Assembly (NCBI GenBank): GCA_902626505.1
Contig: CACOFQ010000010.1
Span: 1 to 50,284 of the forward strand
Length of the DNA stretch: 50,284 nt
From: an uncultured Marinoscillum sp.
Lineage (GTDB): Bacteria; Bacteroidota; Bacteroidia; Cytophagales; MED-G16
Direction: 5' to 3'
Made by a program: the position numbers and the translations under genes. Positions 1 to 7,333 of this stretch are shown one piece after another (position 1 is the stretch's first letter; each line of letters opens with the position of its first letter). Under the pieces are notes generated by a model, which made no database searches, was not told the origin of the DNA, and was given only the letters and a program-made list of their open reading frames with translations.

Positions 1-486
1 ATGCCTGCTGATAAATATAGTTATAAACCAACTCCTGAAATTTTATCTTTTAGAGAGGAGGCTCTTCATCTTGCGGGGGGTAATTATAGATACGCAGCAA
101 TGATTGCTGGTGGATACGATGCTACAAATTTTGATGAAATATTCAAAAGACCTGAGTTACAAACTAAAGAGGGAGTAATCGCTTGGGTAGATAAAAGTTA
201 CGATGTGATGATAAATCAAATTAAAAGTGAAGATAATCTTGAAGACAACACATACTATTACAGATGGAATTGTAGTAAAAATTGTCTTGCCAGAAAAGGT
301 TTTGAACATCAATCACACCACAGAGGGAAATGGGCTATATATTTAAGGCTCGTGGGTGAAGTTCCTCCTGGTGAACAACTTATATGGAAAGATGAAGATA
401 GTGATACACCAAGAGATATATCAAGAGAGGAGTGGATGATGACTCCAAACTATAAAAAGTACAAAAAAATAATAGATAAAAATTAA
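1..486 (+). CDS. DinB-like family protein, 5' truncated by window edge
   Basis: The protein fits the DinB/YfiT-like four-helix-bundle superfamily, whose members bind a divalent metal through three histidines; several are thiol-dependent transferases. Visible hallmarks are the N-terminal MPADKYSYKPTPE stretch, a histidine at residue 23 (ALHLAGG), and a His cluster at residues 103, 106 and 107 followed by RGKWAIYLRLVGEVPPG, which matches the usual HHRGQ..YLR..G..PP signature. In relatives the MPA motif comes after a first helix of about 25-30 residues, so the true start is probably left of base 1 and the ATG at base 1 is likely internal. The substrate is unknown. The family call is good and the start is not determined. 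Confidence 0.75.
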   Translation: MPADKYSYKPTPEILSFREEALHLAGGNYRYAAMIAGGYDATNFDEIFKRPELQTKEGVIAWVDKSYDVMINQIKSEDNLEDNTYYYRWNCSKNCLARKGFEHQSHHRGKWAIYLRLVGEVPPGEQLIWKDEDSDTPRDISREEWMMTPNYKKYKKIIDKN

Positions 487-495
487 TAAAATAAT

Positions 496-561
496 AAACC
501 CAACATTTTTAAAGCCTTAAATACTACCCTTTTGAATTTTTTCTGATTAGTTGTAGATTGT
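496..561 (+). promoter_or_regulatory. Promoter repeat copy 1 (extended -33 / -7)
   Basis: First of three adjacent copies of a roughly 65-bp upstream element (others at 790-854 and 990-1057). It carries ACTACCCTTTTGAAT over the -33 TTG (532-534), a 19-base spacer, and TAGATTG at 554-560, which resembles the Bacteroidota -7 box TAnnTTTG. The box ends only 2 bases before the ATG at 563, so the downstream ATG at 581 is the likelier start of the next gene. Confidence 0.6.
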
Positions 562-580
562 AATGTTATATAATGCAAAA

Positions 581-778
581 ATGAAAAAAGGTTATTTTCT
601 AATAATTTTAGCTTTTATTATGTACTTAATTGGCCATATATTTTGGTCAATTTCATTACTATATAACAATTCATTTTTATTTAATAAATCAACTGAAATA
701 TGGATTATTAATATCACATTTGGATTATTTTCAATTTTAGGTTTAATAGGATTTCTTAAATTATACAGAAAGTCTTAA
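581..778 (+). CDS. Small two-helix membrane protein, unknown
   Basis: A 65-residue protein with two predicted membrane segments (about residues 4-24 and 38-60) and a basic C-terminus (KLYRKS). I do not recognise the family. The frame is open from an ATG at 563, but that codon lies 2 bases after a -7-like box, where transcription has probably not begun. The ATG at 581 (MKKGYFL) gives a short leader and a normal membrane-protein N-terminus. It stands alone under its own copy of the repeated promoter. Function unknown; probably an inner-membrane microprotein. Confidence 0.6.
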   Translation: MKKGYFLIILAFIMYLIGHIFWSISLLYNNSFLFNKSTEIWIINITFGLFSILGLIGFLKLYRKS

Positions 779-789
779 TTCAAATAAAA

Positions 790-854
790 AAACCCAATAT
801 ATCTGAAGCCCAAAATACTACTCTTTGAATTATTAATAGATAATTGTAGGTTTA
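790..854 (+). promoter_or_regulatory. Promoter repeat copy 2
   Basis: Second copy of the upstream element: ACTACTCTTTGAAT, -33 TTG at 825-827, exactly 19 bases, then -7 TAGGTTTA at 847-854 (one mismatch to TAnnTTTG). The box ends 4 bases before the ATG at 859, which would place the transcription start on or next to the start codon. Confidence 0.65.
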
Positions 855-858
855 TTAT

Positions 859-969
859 ATGAAAAAATCAAAATGGGTTATTTTATTCATAATTATTTTA
901 TTTATCCTATATATGTGGGCAGAGCTTGGTGTTGGTTTGTTTTTCCAAGATTCTTGGGGTGGTAATTAA
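859..969 (+). CDS. 36-residue membrane microprotein
   Basis: A short ORF encoding MKKSKW, about 14 hydrophobic residues, then AELGVGLFFQDSWGGN. It has one membrane helix and a Trp/Gly-rich tail. The AEL.VG.F pattern after the helix resembles very small flavobacterial membrane proteins I have seen before, but I cannot name a family. Support comes from the dedicated promoter 4 bases upstream, which is closely related to those of the flanking genes, and from a normal stop. Function unknown. Confidence 0.55.
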   Translation: MKKSKWVILFIIILFILYMWAELGVGLFFQDSWGGN

Positions 970-989
970 TTTAATAATTTTATTAAACT

Positions 990-1057
990 AAATACCTACA
1001 ATTTCTAAAGCATCAAACACTACCCTTTTGAATTTTTCCGATATAGTTGTAGATTGA
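990..1057 (+). promoter_or_regulatory. Promoter repeat copy 3 (GH20 operon)
   Basis: Third copy of the upstream element: ACTACCCTTTTGAAT with -33 TTG at 1028-1030, a 19-base spacer and -7 TAGATTGA at 1050-1057. The start codon of the GH20 gene follows at 1061, so the transcript is predicted to be leaderless or nearly so. Confidence 0.65.
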
Positions 1058-1060
1058 ATT

Positions 1061-3568
1061 ATGTTTAAATATCTAAAAAAACATTATATCATTATCCTAT
1101 CATTTTTTCTTTTTTCATGTAATGAAATTGATAAAGATAGTTTTTCATTAGTATTTGATATAAAAAAAGTAGATCCTAAAAATAATACCTCAGTTATAAA
1201 TTTTGTTTTGTCTAATAATTCAAATAATTCAATTGACTCAAAAAAATGGAGTATGTTCTGGAGTCAAATGTATGGAGATATTGATAATAATTCATTGCCA
1301 GAAGGTGTCACCTTTGAATCTATCAATGGTGATTATAGAAAATTAAATTTTGAAGGTTTTCAATTACAAAAAAACTCATCTATAGAGTTTGAATTTTTGA
1401 TGAATGGTTTTTGGGATAGGTTAGTCTTAGGTCCTCAAGGGGTTTTTATTAGAGATGATTCGAGAGATATGACTTATGATGTGGAGACAGAGATAAAATG
1501 GAGAACTGCTGAAGGAATTGAAAAACTAAATTTACCTAATTCAATAAGTAGATATAATGATAACAAATTGACAAAACATCTTCATGGAAATATGATTGGA
1601 AATATTATTCCAACTCCTAAATCGATAAAAAAAATTAGTGGAAAGTTTGAGGTGAAAGATACATTTAATATCAGCTTTAATGGTAATGAATTTACTGATG
1701 TAATCGATCTCTATTTAAAGAATTCGAATAAATTCTTACAAATTAAGCACAATAAAAATAATGGAGATTATGATATACTATTGAATAAAGACGAATCACT
1801 TAAGGATGAAGAATACAAGCTCAATATTATTGATGAGGAAATTAAAATAAACTTTGCTGATAAATCTGGTTTATCACATGCCTTAAATAGTTTATTTCAA
1901 TTATTAGTTAACTCAAAAATTGAAAATTCTGACTTTATTTCTAACTATAAAATTCATGATATACCTAGATTTAAATATAGAGGAATACATCTAGATATAT
2001 CTCGAAATTATTATGGTCCCAAAAAGATTAAACAGCTTCTTGATTTCATGCATTATTTTAAATTAAATAAGTTTCATTTAAATATAACAGATGATGAAGG
2101 ATGGAGAATAGAAATTCCAGGATTACCTGAATTAACTGACATAGCCTCAAAAAGAGGCTATACTTCTGATGAAAGAGATCATTTAAATCCTGCTTATGGT
2201 TCTGGTTCTGGAGTAAACAAGTTATATGGTTCAGGTTATTTAGAAAGAAGTGAATTTATTGAAATTGTTAAATATGCTAATAAAAGAAATATTGAAATTA
2301 TACCAGAAATAAATTTTCCAGCTCATTCAAGAGCAGCAGTAAAAGCTATGGAATCAAGATATTTTAAATATTTAGAATTAAATGATACTCTTAAGGCCGA
2401 GGAATACCTACTTTCAGACCTTAATGATAATAGTAGATACATATCTGCCCAAGGTTATAATGATAACGTAATATCAATATGTAAAGAAAGTAGCTTTAAG
2501 TTCTTTGAAAAAGTAATAGATGAGCTCTACTTTATGTTTGATGATGCAGGGATTAAACTTAAAAGTTTCCATTTAGGTGGAGATGAATTACCATACGGAG
2601 CCTGGATTGGTTCACCAATTTGTCAAGAATTTGTCAATATTAATAACATTATTACCTTTAATAATCTTGTTGAAAATGCTTTTAGGAGGGTTATTGACCT
2701 ACTTAATGACAGGGACGTAAATGTTAGTGGATGGGAAGATGTCTTACTTGTTCATGGAGAAGATGGACAAAACTCAATTGATATAAATAGGAATTTTGAT
2801 GGAATAAAATTTACTCCATATGTATGGAATAACTACTGGGGCGGAGGAAGAGAAGATATGGTTTACAAGTTTGCTAATCTAGGATTCGATGTTATCATGA
2901 GTAATTCTTCTGCTTTTTATTTTGATATGACTGACGATCTAGATCCTGAGAATTATGGACTCTCCTGGTCAGGATATGTTAATTATAAAGACGCTTGGTT
3001 AACTGAGCCATTAAATGTCTATTCAAAAACATACCTTGAATCGGATTTTAAAAAATATAAAAATTCTAATTTCGTCACACTAGATAAGAAAATGGAAAGT
3101 AATTTCCTTGGTATTCAGGGTCAATTGTGGACAGAAACAGTGAGAAACGAAGAGATATTTGATGAATTAATGTATCCAAATCTGATTGTTCTTGCTGAAA
3201 AGGCATGGTCTCAGCAAGATCAATGGACAAAAAATTTATCAAGTCAGAATATTGATGAAACAATGAGTAAAGAATGGAGTTATTTTGTTAATACACTTGG
3301 ACACAGAACTTTAAATCATCTATCATTATTATTCGATGGAGTTGATTTTGATTTACCTAAGCCAGGGGGCATTATAAAAAATGATACCCTTTTTGTAAAT
3401 TCAGTATTTCCAGGTATGGAAGTTAGATTTACTAGAGACGGATCTATTCCTTCTCCAGAAGATGAATTATATATAAAAGAATTAAAAGTTCTTTCCTCAG
3501 AATCAATTGTTTTAAGATCGTTTGATCAGACTGGTCGAGGAGGAAGGCATATTGTAGTTACTAAATAA
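1061..3568 (+). CDS. GH20 beta-N-acetylhexosaminidase, lipoprotein
   Basis: An exo-acting beta-N-acetylhexosaminidase releasing GlcNAc or GalNAc from chitin oligomers, peptidoglycan or glycoconjugates by substrate-assisted catalysis. The 835 residues start with a lipoprotein signal (FFLFSC). A chitobiase-type N-terminal carbohydrate domain follows (about 25-170), then the GH20b domain and the (beta/alpha)8 catalytic domain (FKYRGIHLDISRNYYG, NITDDEGWRIEIPGLPEL). The catalytic Asp-Glu pair is in HLGGDELPYG at residues 508-509. A small C-terminal beta domain (MEVRFTRDGSIPSPED) matches the chitobiase C-terminal type. The protein is full length. It is first in an operon with the NagX-like gene 8 bases downstream, fitting capture and processing of amino sugars at the cell surface. 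Confidence 0.92.
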   Translation: MFKYLKKHYIIILSFFLFSCNEIDKDSFSLVFDIKKVDPKNNTSVINFVLSNNSNNSIDSKKWSMFWSQMYGDIDNNSLPEGVTFESINGDYRKLNFEGFQLQKNSSIEFEFLMNGFWDRLVLGPQGVFIRDDSRDMTYDVETEIKWRTAEGIEKLNLPNSISRYNDNKLTKHLHGNMIGNIIPTPKSIKKISGKFEVKDTFNISFNGNEFTDVIDLYLKNSNKFLQIKHNKNNGDYDILLNKDESLKDEEYKLNIIDEEIKINFADKSGLSHALNSLFQLLVNSKIENSDFISNYKIHDIPRFKYRGIHLDISRNYYGPKKIKQLLDFMHYFKLNKFHLNITDDEGWRIEIPGLPELTDIASKRGYTSDERDHLNPAYGSGSGVNKLYGSGYLERSEFIEIVKYANKRNIEIIPEINFPAHSRAAVKAMESRYFKYLELNDTLKAEEYLLSDLNDNSRYISAQGYNDNVISICKESSFKFFEKVIDELYFMFDDAGIKLKSFHLGGDELPYGAWIGSPICQEFVNINNIITFNNLVENAFRRVIDLLNDRDVNVSGWEDVLLVHGEDGQNSIDINRNFDGIKFTPYVWNNYWGGGREDMVYKFANLGFDVIMSNSSAFYFDMTDDLDPENYGLSWSGYVNYKDAWLTEPLNVYSKTYLESDFKKYKNSNFVTLDKKMESNFLGIQGQLWTETVRNEEIFDELMYPNLIVLAEKAWSQQDQWTKNLSSQNIDETMSKEWSYFVNTLGHRTLNHLSLLFDGVDFDLPKPGGIIKNDTLFVNSVFPGMEVRFTRDGSIPSPEDELYIKELKVLSSESIVLRSFDQTGRGGRHIVVTK

Positions 3569-3575
3569 TATTAAC

Positions 3576-4685
3576 ATGATGAAAGATAGATATATATCAG
3601 TAGATGTTTTTAGAGGGTTTACTATCGCTTTAATGATCATAGTTAACAGCCCAGGTAGTTGGGGTAACACCTTTGCACCATTACTACATGCTGACTGGCA
3701 TGGAATTACCCTTACAGATTTTGTATATCCATTTTTTATATTCATTGTTGGGGTATCAATTGTTATATCAAATAAGAATAAAGGGACTTCATCATCAACA
3801 AAAACTATATTATTTAGATCTATTAAAATATTTTCACTTGGAGTATTTTTAGGTATTTTCACTGGATTTATGTATCAAGTAGTTGGTTCTGGATTATCAT
3901 TTAGTTTATCTGACATAAGAATTCCTGGGGTTTTACAGAGGATAGCCTTAGTTTATCTCTCCTGTGCGATATTGTATAAATATAGTAATTGGGTACAGCA
4001 GTTAGTTGTAATGTTATCATTATTAGTTATCTATTATATTCTCATGACTTTTGTTAACGTTCCAGGAATAGGTCCTGGTTTACTAGAACCAGGTAAAAAT
4101 CTTGCTGCTTATATAGATAGTCTTCTAATTCCTGGATCTATGTGGGAAGGCACATGGGATCCTGAAGGAATATTAAGCACATTACCAGCAATTGCATCGG
4201 GAATTGGGGGTATGCTAGCAGGATATATACTTACTACAAAAAAGTCGATGGAGAATAAAGTTATAATTATGTATTTTGTTGGGGTATTCTGTCTCCTTGA
4301 CAGTTTTGTTTGGGAGTGGATAATGCCAATAAATAAAAATTTGTGGACAAGTACTTATGTTATGTACACAACAGGATGGGCATTTTTAATGCTTGCTTCA
4401 TCTGTTCTATTGTGTGATATTTTAAAACTTGATTCATGGTTTAAAGTAGGAATTATTTTTGGTAGTAACTCGATAGCCATATATGCACTGTCTCAGATGT
4501 TAACATATTTCGCGTACGGGATGCCTGTATTTGATACCTCTTTTAACGGTATAATTTATGGTGGAATGGTTGATTTTGGTTTATACCCTAAAATAGCATC
4601 TTTACTTTGGGCTATTTTATATGCTTTTGTATGTTATACTGTTGGGCTCTATCTTTACCGAAAAAAGATATTCTTTAGGTTATAA
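3576..4685 (+). CDS. NagX-like (DUF5009/HGSNAT-type) membrane acyltransferase
   Basis: A polytopic inner-membrane protein of 369 residues of the heparan-alpha-glucosaminide N-acetyltransferase-like family (DUF1624/DUF5009, often called NagX). The opening RYISVDVFRGFTIALMIIVN, the motif HADWHGITLTDFVYPFFIFIVG near residue 40, and about ten hydrophobic segments are characteristic. Eukaryotic relatives move acetyl groups across a membrane onto glucosamine; the bacterial reaction is not established, but the gene often accompanies GlcNAc or chitin utilisation genes. Here it follows the GH20 gene by 8 bases, supporting an amino-sugar role. Either of two adjacent ATG codons (3576, 3579) could be the start. 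Confidence 0.85.
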   Translation: MMKDRYISVDVFRGFTIALMIIVNSPGSWGNTFAPLLHADWHGITLTDFVYPFFIFIVGVSIVISNKNKGTSSSTKTILFRSIKIFSLGVFLGIFTGFMYQVVGSGLSFSLSDIRIPGVLQRIALVYLSCAILYKYSNWVQQLVVMLSLLVIYYILMTFVNVPGIGPGLLEPGKNLAAYIDSLLIPGSMWEGTWDPEGILSTLPAIASGIGGMLAGYILTTKKSMENKVIIMYFVGVFCLLDSFVWEWIMPINKNLWTSTYVMYTTGWAFLMLASSVLLCDILKLDSWFKVGIIFGSNSIAIYALSQMLTYFAYGMPVFDTSFNGIIYGGMVDFGLYPKIASLLWAILYAFVCYTVGLYLYRKKIFFRL

Positions 4686-4694
4686 TTTTCAGTT

Positions 4695-5168
4695 ATGAAA
4701 GTTTATCATTTTCTACTTTTATTAATCTTATCAGTTTTCCTTTTTAGTTGCAGTAAAGAAGAAGAAGTTAATTTTAAAAATCCTTATCAGTTAGAATTGT
4801 CTTGGCATGGTCAAGGTTATGGTTTAGCTACTAAAGATCACCTTTGGACTAAAAATGTTAATTTAAATAATGAAATAATTTTAGATATAGATGTAGATTA
4901 TGGCCCTAATGCAAGATCCAATAATCAACAATTTGATATTGATATAACAAAACTATCAGATACTACTAATGTAAGAGTTATTTTGACTTTTGATTGTGAT
5001 ACTGCTACGATTATACACGAACTTTACGGACTTGTAAGAGATGGTATTCCAGATCATTTTAACATTAAAGAAGAAGTAATTGTAAATTTTTATAAGGATA
5101 AAAGAACATTAATATTAGTAGAAGCTTCTCCTATATGTAATCCAGAAATATCGATATTTTACGAATAA
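4695..5168 (+). CDS. Small lipoprotein, two-Cys beta family, paralog of 6712-7101
   Basis: A 157-residue protein with a lipoprotein signal (LSVFLFSCSKEEE), probably tethered to the outer or inner membrane. I do not recognise a named family. Its last 60 residues align with the lipoprotein at 6712-7101: both have a hydrophobic strand ending in a Cys (VRVILTFDCD / VYVTLSFFCT), then F..DK.T..L.E, a second Cys (SPICNPEI / VIGCEPTV) and a terminal FYE/LYE. The pattern suggests a small beta-sandwich with one disulfide. It is the last gene of the GH20-NagX operon, 9 bases after nagX-like, and ends before a strong terminator. Confidence 0.7.
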   Translation: MKVYHFLLLLILSVFLFSCSKEEEVNFKNPYQLELSWHGQGYGLATKDHLWTKNVNLNNEIILDIDVDYGPNARSNNQQFDIDITKLSDTTNVRVILTFDCDTATIIHELYGLVRDGIPDHFNIKEEVIVNFYKDKRTLILVEASPICNPEISIFYE

Positions 5169-5206
5169 ACAAAAAGACAACAATATTTCTTATAACAGAT
5201 AAAAAA

Positions 5207-5232
5207 TTAAACCCCTCAAAAGAGGGGTTTAA
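5207..5232. terminator. Bidirectional terminator
   Basis: Perfect 11-bp stem TTAAACCCCTC / GAGGGGTTTAA with an AAAA loop, lying between the convergent genes ending at 5168 and 5236. It can serve both strands. Confidence 0.85.
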
Positions 5233-5235
5233 TAA

Positions 5236-5721
5236 TTATTCCTGAGCTGCTTGAAGTGCAGCAGATTCTTTTAAATCAGCGTATTCACTATAATAAGCTA
5301 GTAATTCTACTATTTTACCATTTTCCCACTTATAGTCAAAATGAGCTCTATTTGTATATTCTTCACCAGTTGTTTTACCAACACCTGACCAAGTAAACCA
5401 AGAGTTAGACCACACTTCTCCATCACTAAAATAGTTTGTGTGAACATATAGATCATCAACACTTATATTATCATATAATAGTTCGTGATGAGCTTTATAT
5501 CCAGCAATAAGATTTTCATAGCCATTTAATTCTTGATTATTAACTCTAGCTATAACATCATCTGCATAGTAATCTGATAACTCCCAATCGTTTGCAACAT
5601 ATTTTTCAAAAAGAAGATTTATCGTAGATGATAATTCGTCATCTGATTTAACTACAGATTGATTTGTATTAGCGCAACTTAATAATAGTGCGCTTAATGT
5701 AATTGTGTATAAAAATTTCAC
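5236..5721 (-). CDS. NTF2/SnoaL-like lipoprotein
   Basis: A 161-residue secreted protein with a lipoprotein signal (LSALLLSCANTN). The rest has the pattern of the NTF2-like/SnoaL fold: an N-terminal helix (TINLLFEKYVANDWELSDYYADD), a central strand-rich part with NGYENLIAGYKAHH, then WFTWSGVGKTTGEEYTNRAHFDYKWENGKIVELLAYYSEY, where the xGKiv.l..Y.d tail is typical. Such proteins may bind small ligands or act as isomerase-like enzymes; no activity can be assigned. It is a single gene with its own terminator downstream. Confidence 0.7.
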   Translation of the reverse strand: MKFLYTITLSALLLSCANTNQSVVKSDDELSSTINLLFEKYVANDWELSDYYADDVIARVNNQELNGYENLIAGYKAHHELLYDNISVDDLYVHTNYFSDGEVWSNSWFTWSGVGKTTGEEYTNRAHFDYKWENGKIVELLAYYSEYADLKESAALQAAQE

Positions 5722-5798
5722 TTTAAAATAATTTAAATTTAATAATGTATTAATTTAATTAAGACAATCTTAAATTACAAGTCATTGAAAAATGAAAT

Positions 5799-5820
5799 AA
5801 AAGGTCCTAATGGACCTTTT
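5799..5820 (-). terminator. Terminator of the 5834-6256 gene
   Basis: Perfect stem AAAAGGTCC / GGACCTTTT with a 4-base loop, 14 bases after the stop of the minus-strand gene. The strand read from that gene ends in a T-run. Confidence 0.75.
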
Positions 5821-5833
5821 ATGATATTGATTT

Positions 5834-6256
5834 TTACTGTATAGGTGAAACTTTAAAGTTTAAAGTTTGATTAACCATGTCTAAAACACCACTTACCATC
5901 ATCAGATTTCCATCAGTTACAGAATCTAATGAATACAGAACAAAAACGTTTCCTTGTTTCTTCCAAACACCTTGAAGTGTGGCTTGTTGAGTACCTTCAC
6001 CTTGTTGAGCCCAAGCAAAACCAGTAAATTCTCCTTGACCTTCTGTATCTAAAATACTTGTAAACTTATATGATAGATATACTTTTCCGTAATCACCTGC
6101 ATCACCTGATGATGTAATTTTGTAAGTGTCTCCATCATCGGTGTAGACAGCGTCAATAGTTGTTTTTACTTCAAATTCTCCTTCACCAAAGTTAATGTCT
6201 TGTGAAAAAGATATAAGTGAAATAAAACATATAATTGTTGTTAATAAATATTTCAT
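5834..6256 (-). CDS. Small secreted beta-rich protein, unknown
   Basis: A 140-residue protein with a classical signal peptide (MKYLLTTIICFISLISFSQ) followed by alternating hydrophobic/polar strands rich in Gly, Thr and Ser (for example GKVYLSYKFTS and GQGEFTGFAWAQQGEG). It looks like a small periplasmic or outer-surface beta-barrel or lipocalin-like fold, but I cannot assign a family. It has no cysteines in the mature part. Monocistronic, with its own terminator. Confidence 0.55.
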   Translation of the reverse strand: MKYLLTTIICFISLISFSQDINFGEGEFEVKTTIDAVYTDDGDTYKITSSGDAGDYGKVYLSYKFTSILDTEGQGEFTGFAWAQQGEGTQQATLQGVWKKQGNVFVLYSLDSVTDGNLMMVSGVLDMVNQTLNFKVSPIQ

Positions 6257-6363
6257 AAATTAAATTTTAATTCTTTAAAAGAAAGTAAATTAAATAACGA
6301 TTAAGATTCAGTCAATAGTTAAACTAAAAAAACATTAAAGAAAATACACCTATTGTAACTACA

Positions 6364-6394
6364 TTGATTTTCATTTAGGAAGTTTGTAGGTTTA
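6364..6394 (+). promoter_or_regulatory. Promoter of the 6399 micro-operon (divergent copy of the repeat)
   Basis: ACTACATTGA carries the -33 TTG (6364-6366). A 20-base spacer is followed by GTTTG and TAGGTTTA at 6387-6394. The ACTAC..TTGA and TTGTAGrTT parts match the three copies at 0.5-1.0 kb, although the sequence between them differs. The box ends 4 bases before the ATG at 6399. Confidence 0.6.
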
Positions 6395-6398
6395 AGGT

Positions 6399-6581
6399 AT
6401 GAAATACGCTTTCTATATTACTTTGCTAATCATTATTATTTTAAATAGTTATTTTGGTGTTTACAAAGAAACGTATTCATGGATGTATTCTGAAGTTATA
6501 AATGCTGTTTGTATGACAATTATCCTTGGTGCAAGTACATTAGAACTCTATTTAAAGAAAAAAATAAGACTTAACTTATGA
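6399..6581 (+). CDS. 60-residue membrane protein, unknown
   Basis: A short protein with two predicted membrane segments (about residues 3-20 and 30-50) and a basic end (LKKKIRLNL). It is not a family I recognise. The start is fixed by the promoter box 4 bases upstream. Its stop overlaps the next start (ATGA at 6578-6581), so translation of the downstream gene is probably coupled to it. Confidence 0.6.
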   Translation: MKYAFYITLLIIIILNSYFGVYKETYSWMYSEVINAVCMTIILGASTLELYLKKKIRLNL

Positions 6582-6715
6582 GTTGGATAAAGAAAAATTG
6601 GTGGAAAATTATGATTGTAGCTGGAGTTGTTTTATTTCTAATTTTTCAACAAGAATATAGAAAATATACTCATGAAAGAGTTGAAAGGTTTATAGAGAAG
6701 AATAAAGAACAATGA
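6578..6715 (+). CDS. 45-residue single-helix microprotein
   Basis: Encodes MSWIKKNWWK, one hydrophobic helix (MIVAGVVLFLIF) and a charged amphipathic tail (YRKYTHERVERFIEKNKEQ). The ATGA overlaps at both ends (6578-6581 and 6712-6715) argue strongly that it is translated. By charge it is probably an inner-membrane protein with the tail in the periplasm (positive-inside rule). Function unknown; being wedged between a membrane protein and a lipoprotein suggests the three products act together. Confidence 0.6.
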   Translation: MSWIKKNWWKIMIVAGVVLFLIFQQEYRKYTHERVERFIEKNKEQ

Positions 6716-7101
6716 GAATACTAATTATATTCATATCTTTTTTTTTGATTTCATGCGAAGATGATTTGGATTGTTGTACTTTGCCCCCACTTTATAATTT
6801 AGAGTTAAGATATGATGGAGATAGATTAGAATTTTCGCGAATTTCAGTTTTATCTAATCCTGCTTCTTCTCCCGCATTTCCTGAACACGCTTTTGATTTT
6901 AATTCAAACAATAAAAGCTTTGAAATTTATGGATTAAAAAACACAAAAGATGTTTATGTTACCCTATCTTTTTTTTGCACTGCTGACGGTGAGTTTCATA
7001 CTGAAGAGCTGAAAGCTGATTTTCATGAAGATAAAACAACTGTATTATTAATTGAGAAAGTTATTGGTTGTGAGCCTACCGTCCAAGTTCTTTATGAATA
7101 A
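6712..7101 (+). CDS. Small lipoprotein, two-Cys beta family, paralog of 4695-5168
   Basis: A 129-residue lipoprotein (signal ending SFFLISC, the lipidated Cys followed by EDD). The mature part contains DCC near its start, then a beta-rich domain whose last 50 residues are homologous to the lipoprotein at 4695-5168: a strand ending in Cys (VTLSFFCTADG), F.EDKTTVLLIE, a second Cys (GCEP) and a terminal VLYE. Family function unknown. It is the last gene of a three-gene coupled operon whose promoter resembles the one driving the paralog's operon. Confidence 0.7.
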   Translation: MRILIIFISFFLISCEDDLDCCTLPPLYNLELRYDGDRLEFSRISVLSNPASSPAFPEHAFDFNSNNKSFEIYGLKNTKDVYVTLSFFCTADGEFHTEELKADFHEDKTTVLLIEKVIGCEPTVQVLYE

Positions 7102-7103
7102 AA

Positions 7104-7129
7104 AAAGCCACCTTACCATAGGTGACTTT
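7104..7129 (+). terminator. Probable terminator after the micro-operon
   Basis: Interrupted stem AAAG-C-CACCT / AGGTG-A-CTTT with a 6-base loop, starting 2 bases after the lipoprotein stop. One mismatch pair, and no long T-run beyond the stem, so efficiency is uncertain. Confidence 0.5.
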
Positions 7130-7135
7130 GTGACA

Positions 7136-7157
7136 CTCTATGATTTGCACCATAGAG
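7136..7157. repeat. Inverted repeat in an intergenic region
   Basis: Perfect 7-bp arms CTCTATG / CATAGAG around an 8-base loop (ATTTGCAC), just after the probable terminator. The rest of the 7102-7333 gap between convergent genes is AT-rich and shows no ORF or RNA gene that I can identify. Confidence 0.5.
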
Positions 7158-7333
7158 ATAGGTGAACTCAAATCTACTTAAGAAATAATCAAATAAAAAA
7201 CTAATAGTAGTTGGTTTGATATATGAAATGGAAAAAGAATTAAAAAATTTAACTAAAAAAACAAATACTTATATATGCTTTTTGTGTAGGTTTTACACTT
7301 TAAGATACATTAGTTATGGTTCTTTTGTGATGA

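Noticed and set aside
563-580. ATG at 563 as start of the first small membrane protein
   Set aside because: It is 2 bases after the -7 box, probably before the transcription start; the ATG at 581 gives a normal N-terminus.
3075-3862. Two minus-strand open frames opposite the GH20 and NagX-like genes
   Set aside because: They lie opposite well-supported genes, lack family motifs and have no promoter; shadow frames.
7284-7300. TAGGTTTT as another promoter of the repeat family
   Set aside because: No TTG at the right distance and no plus-strand gene follows; chance match in AT-rich sequence.
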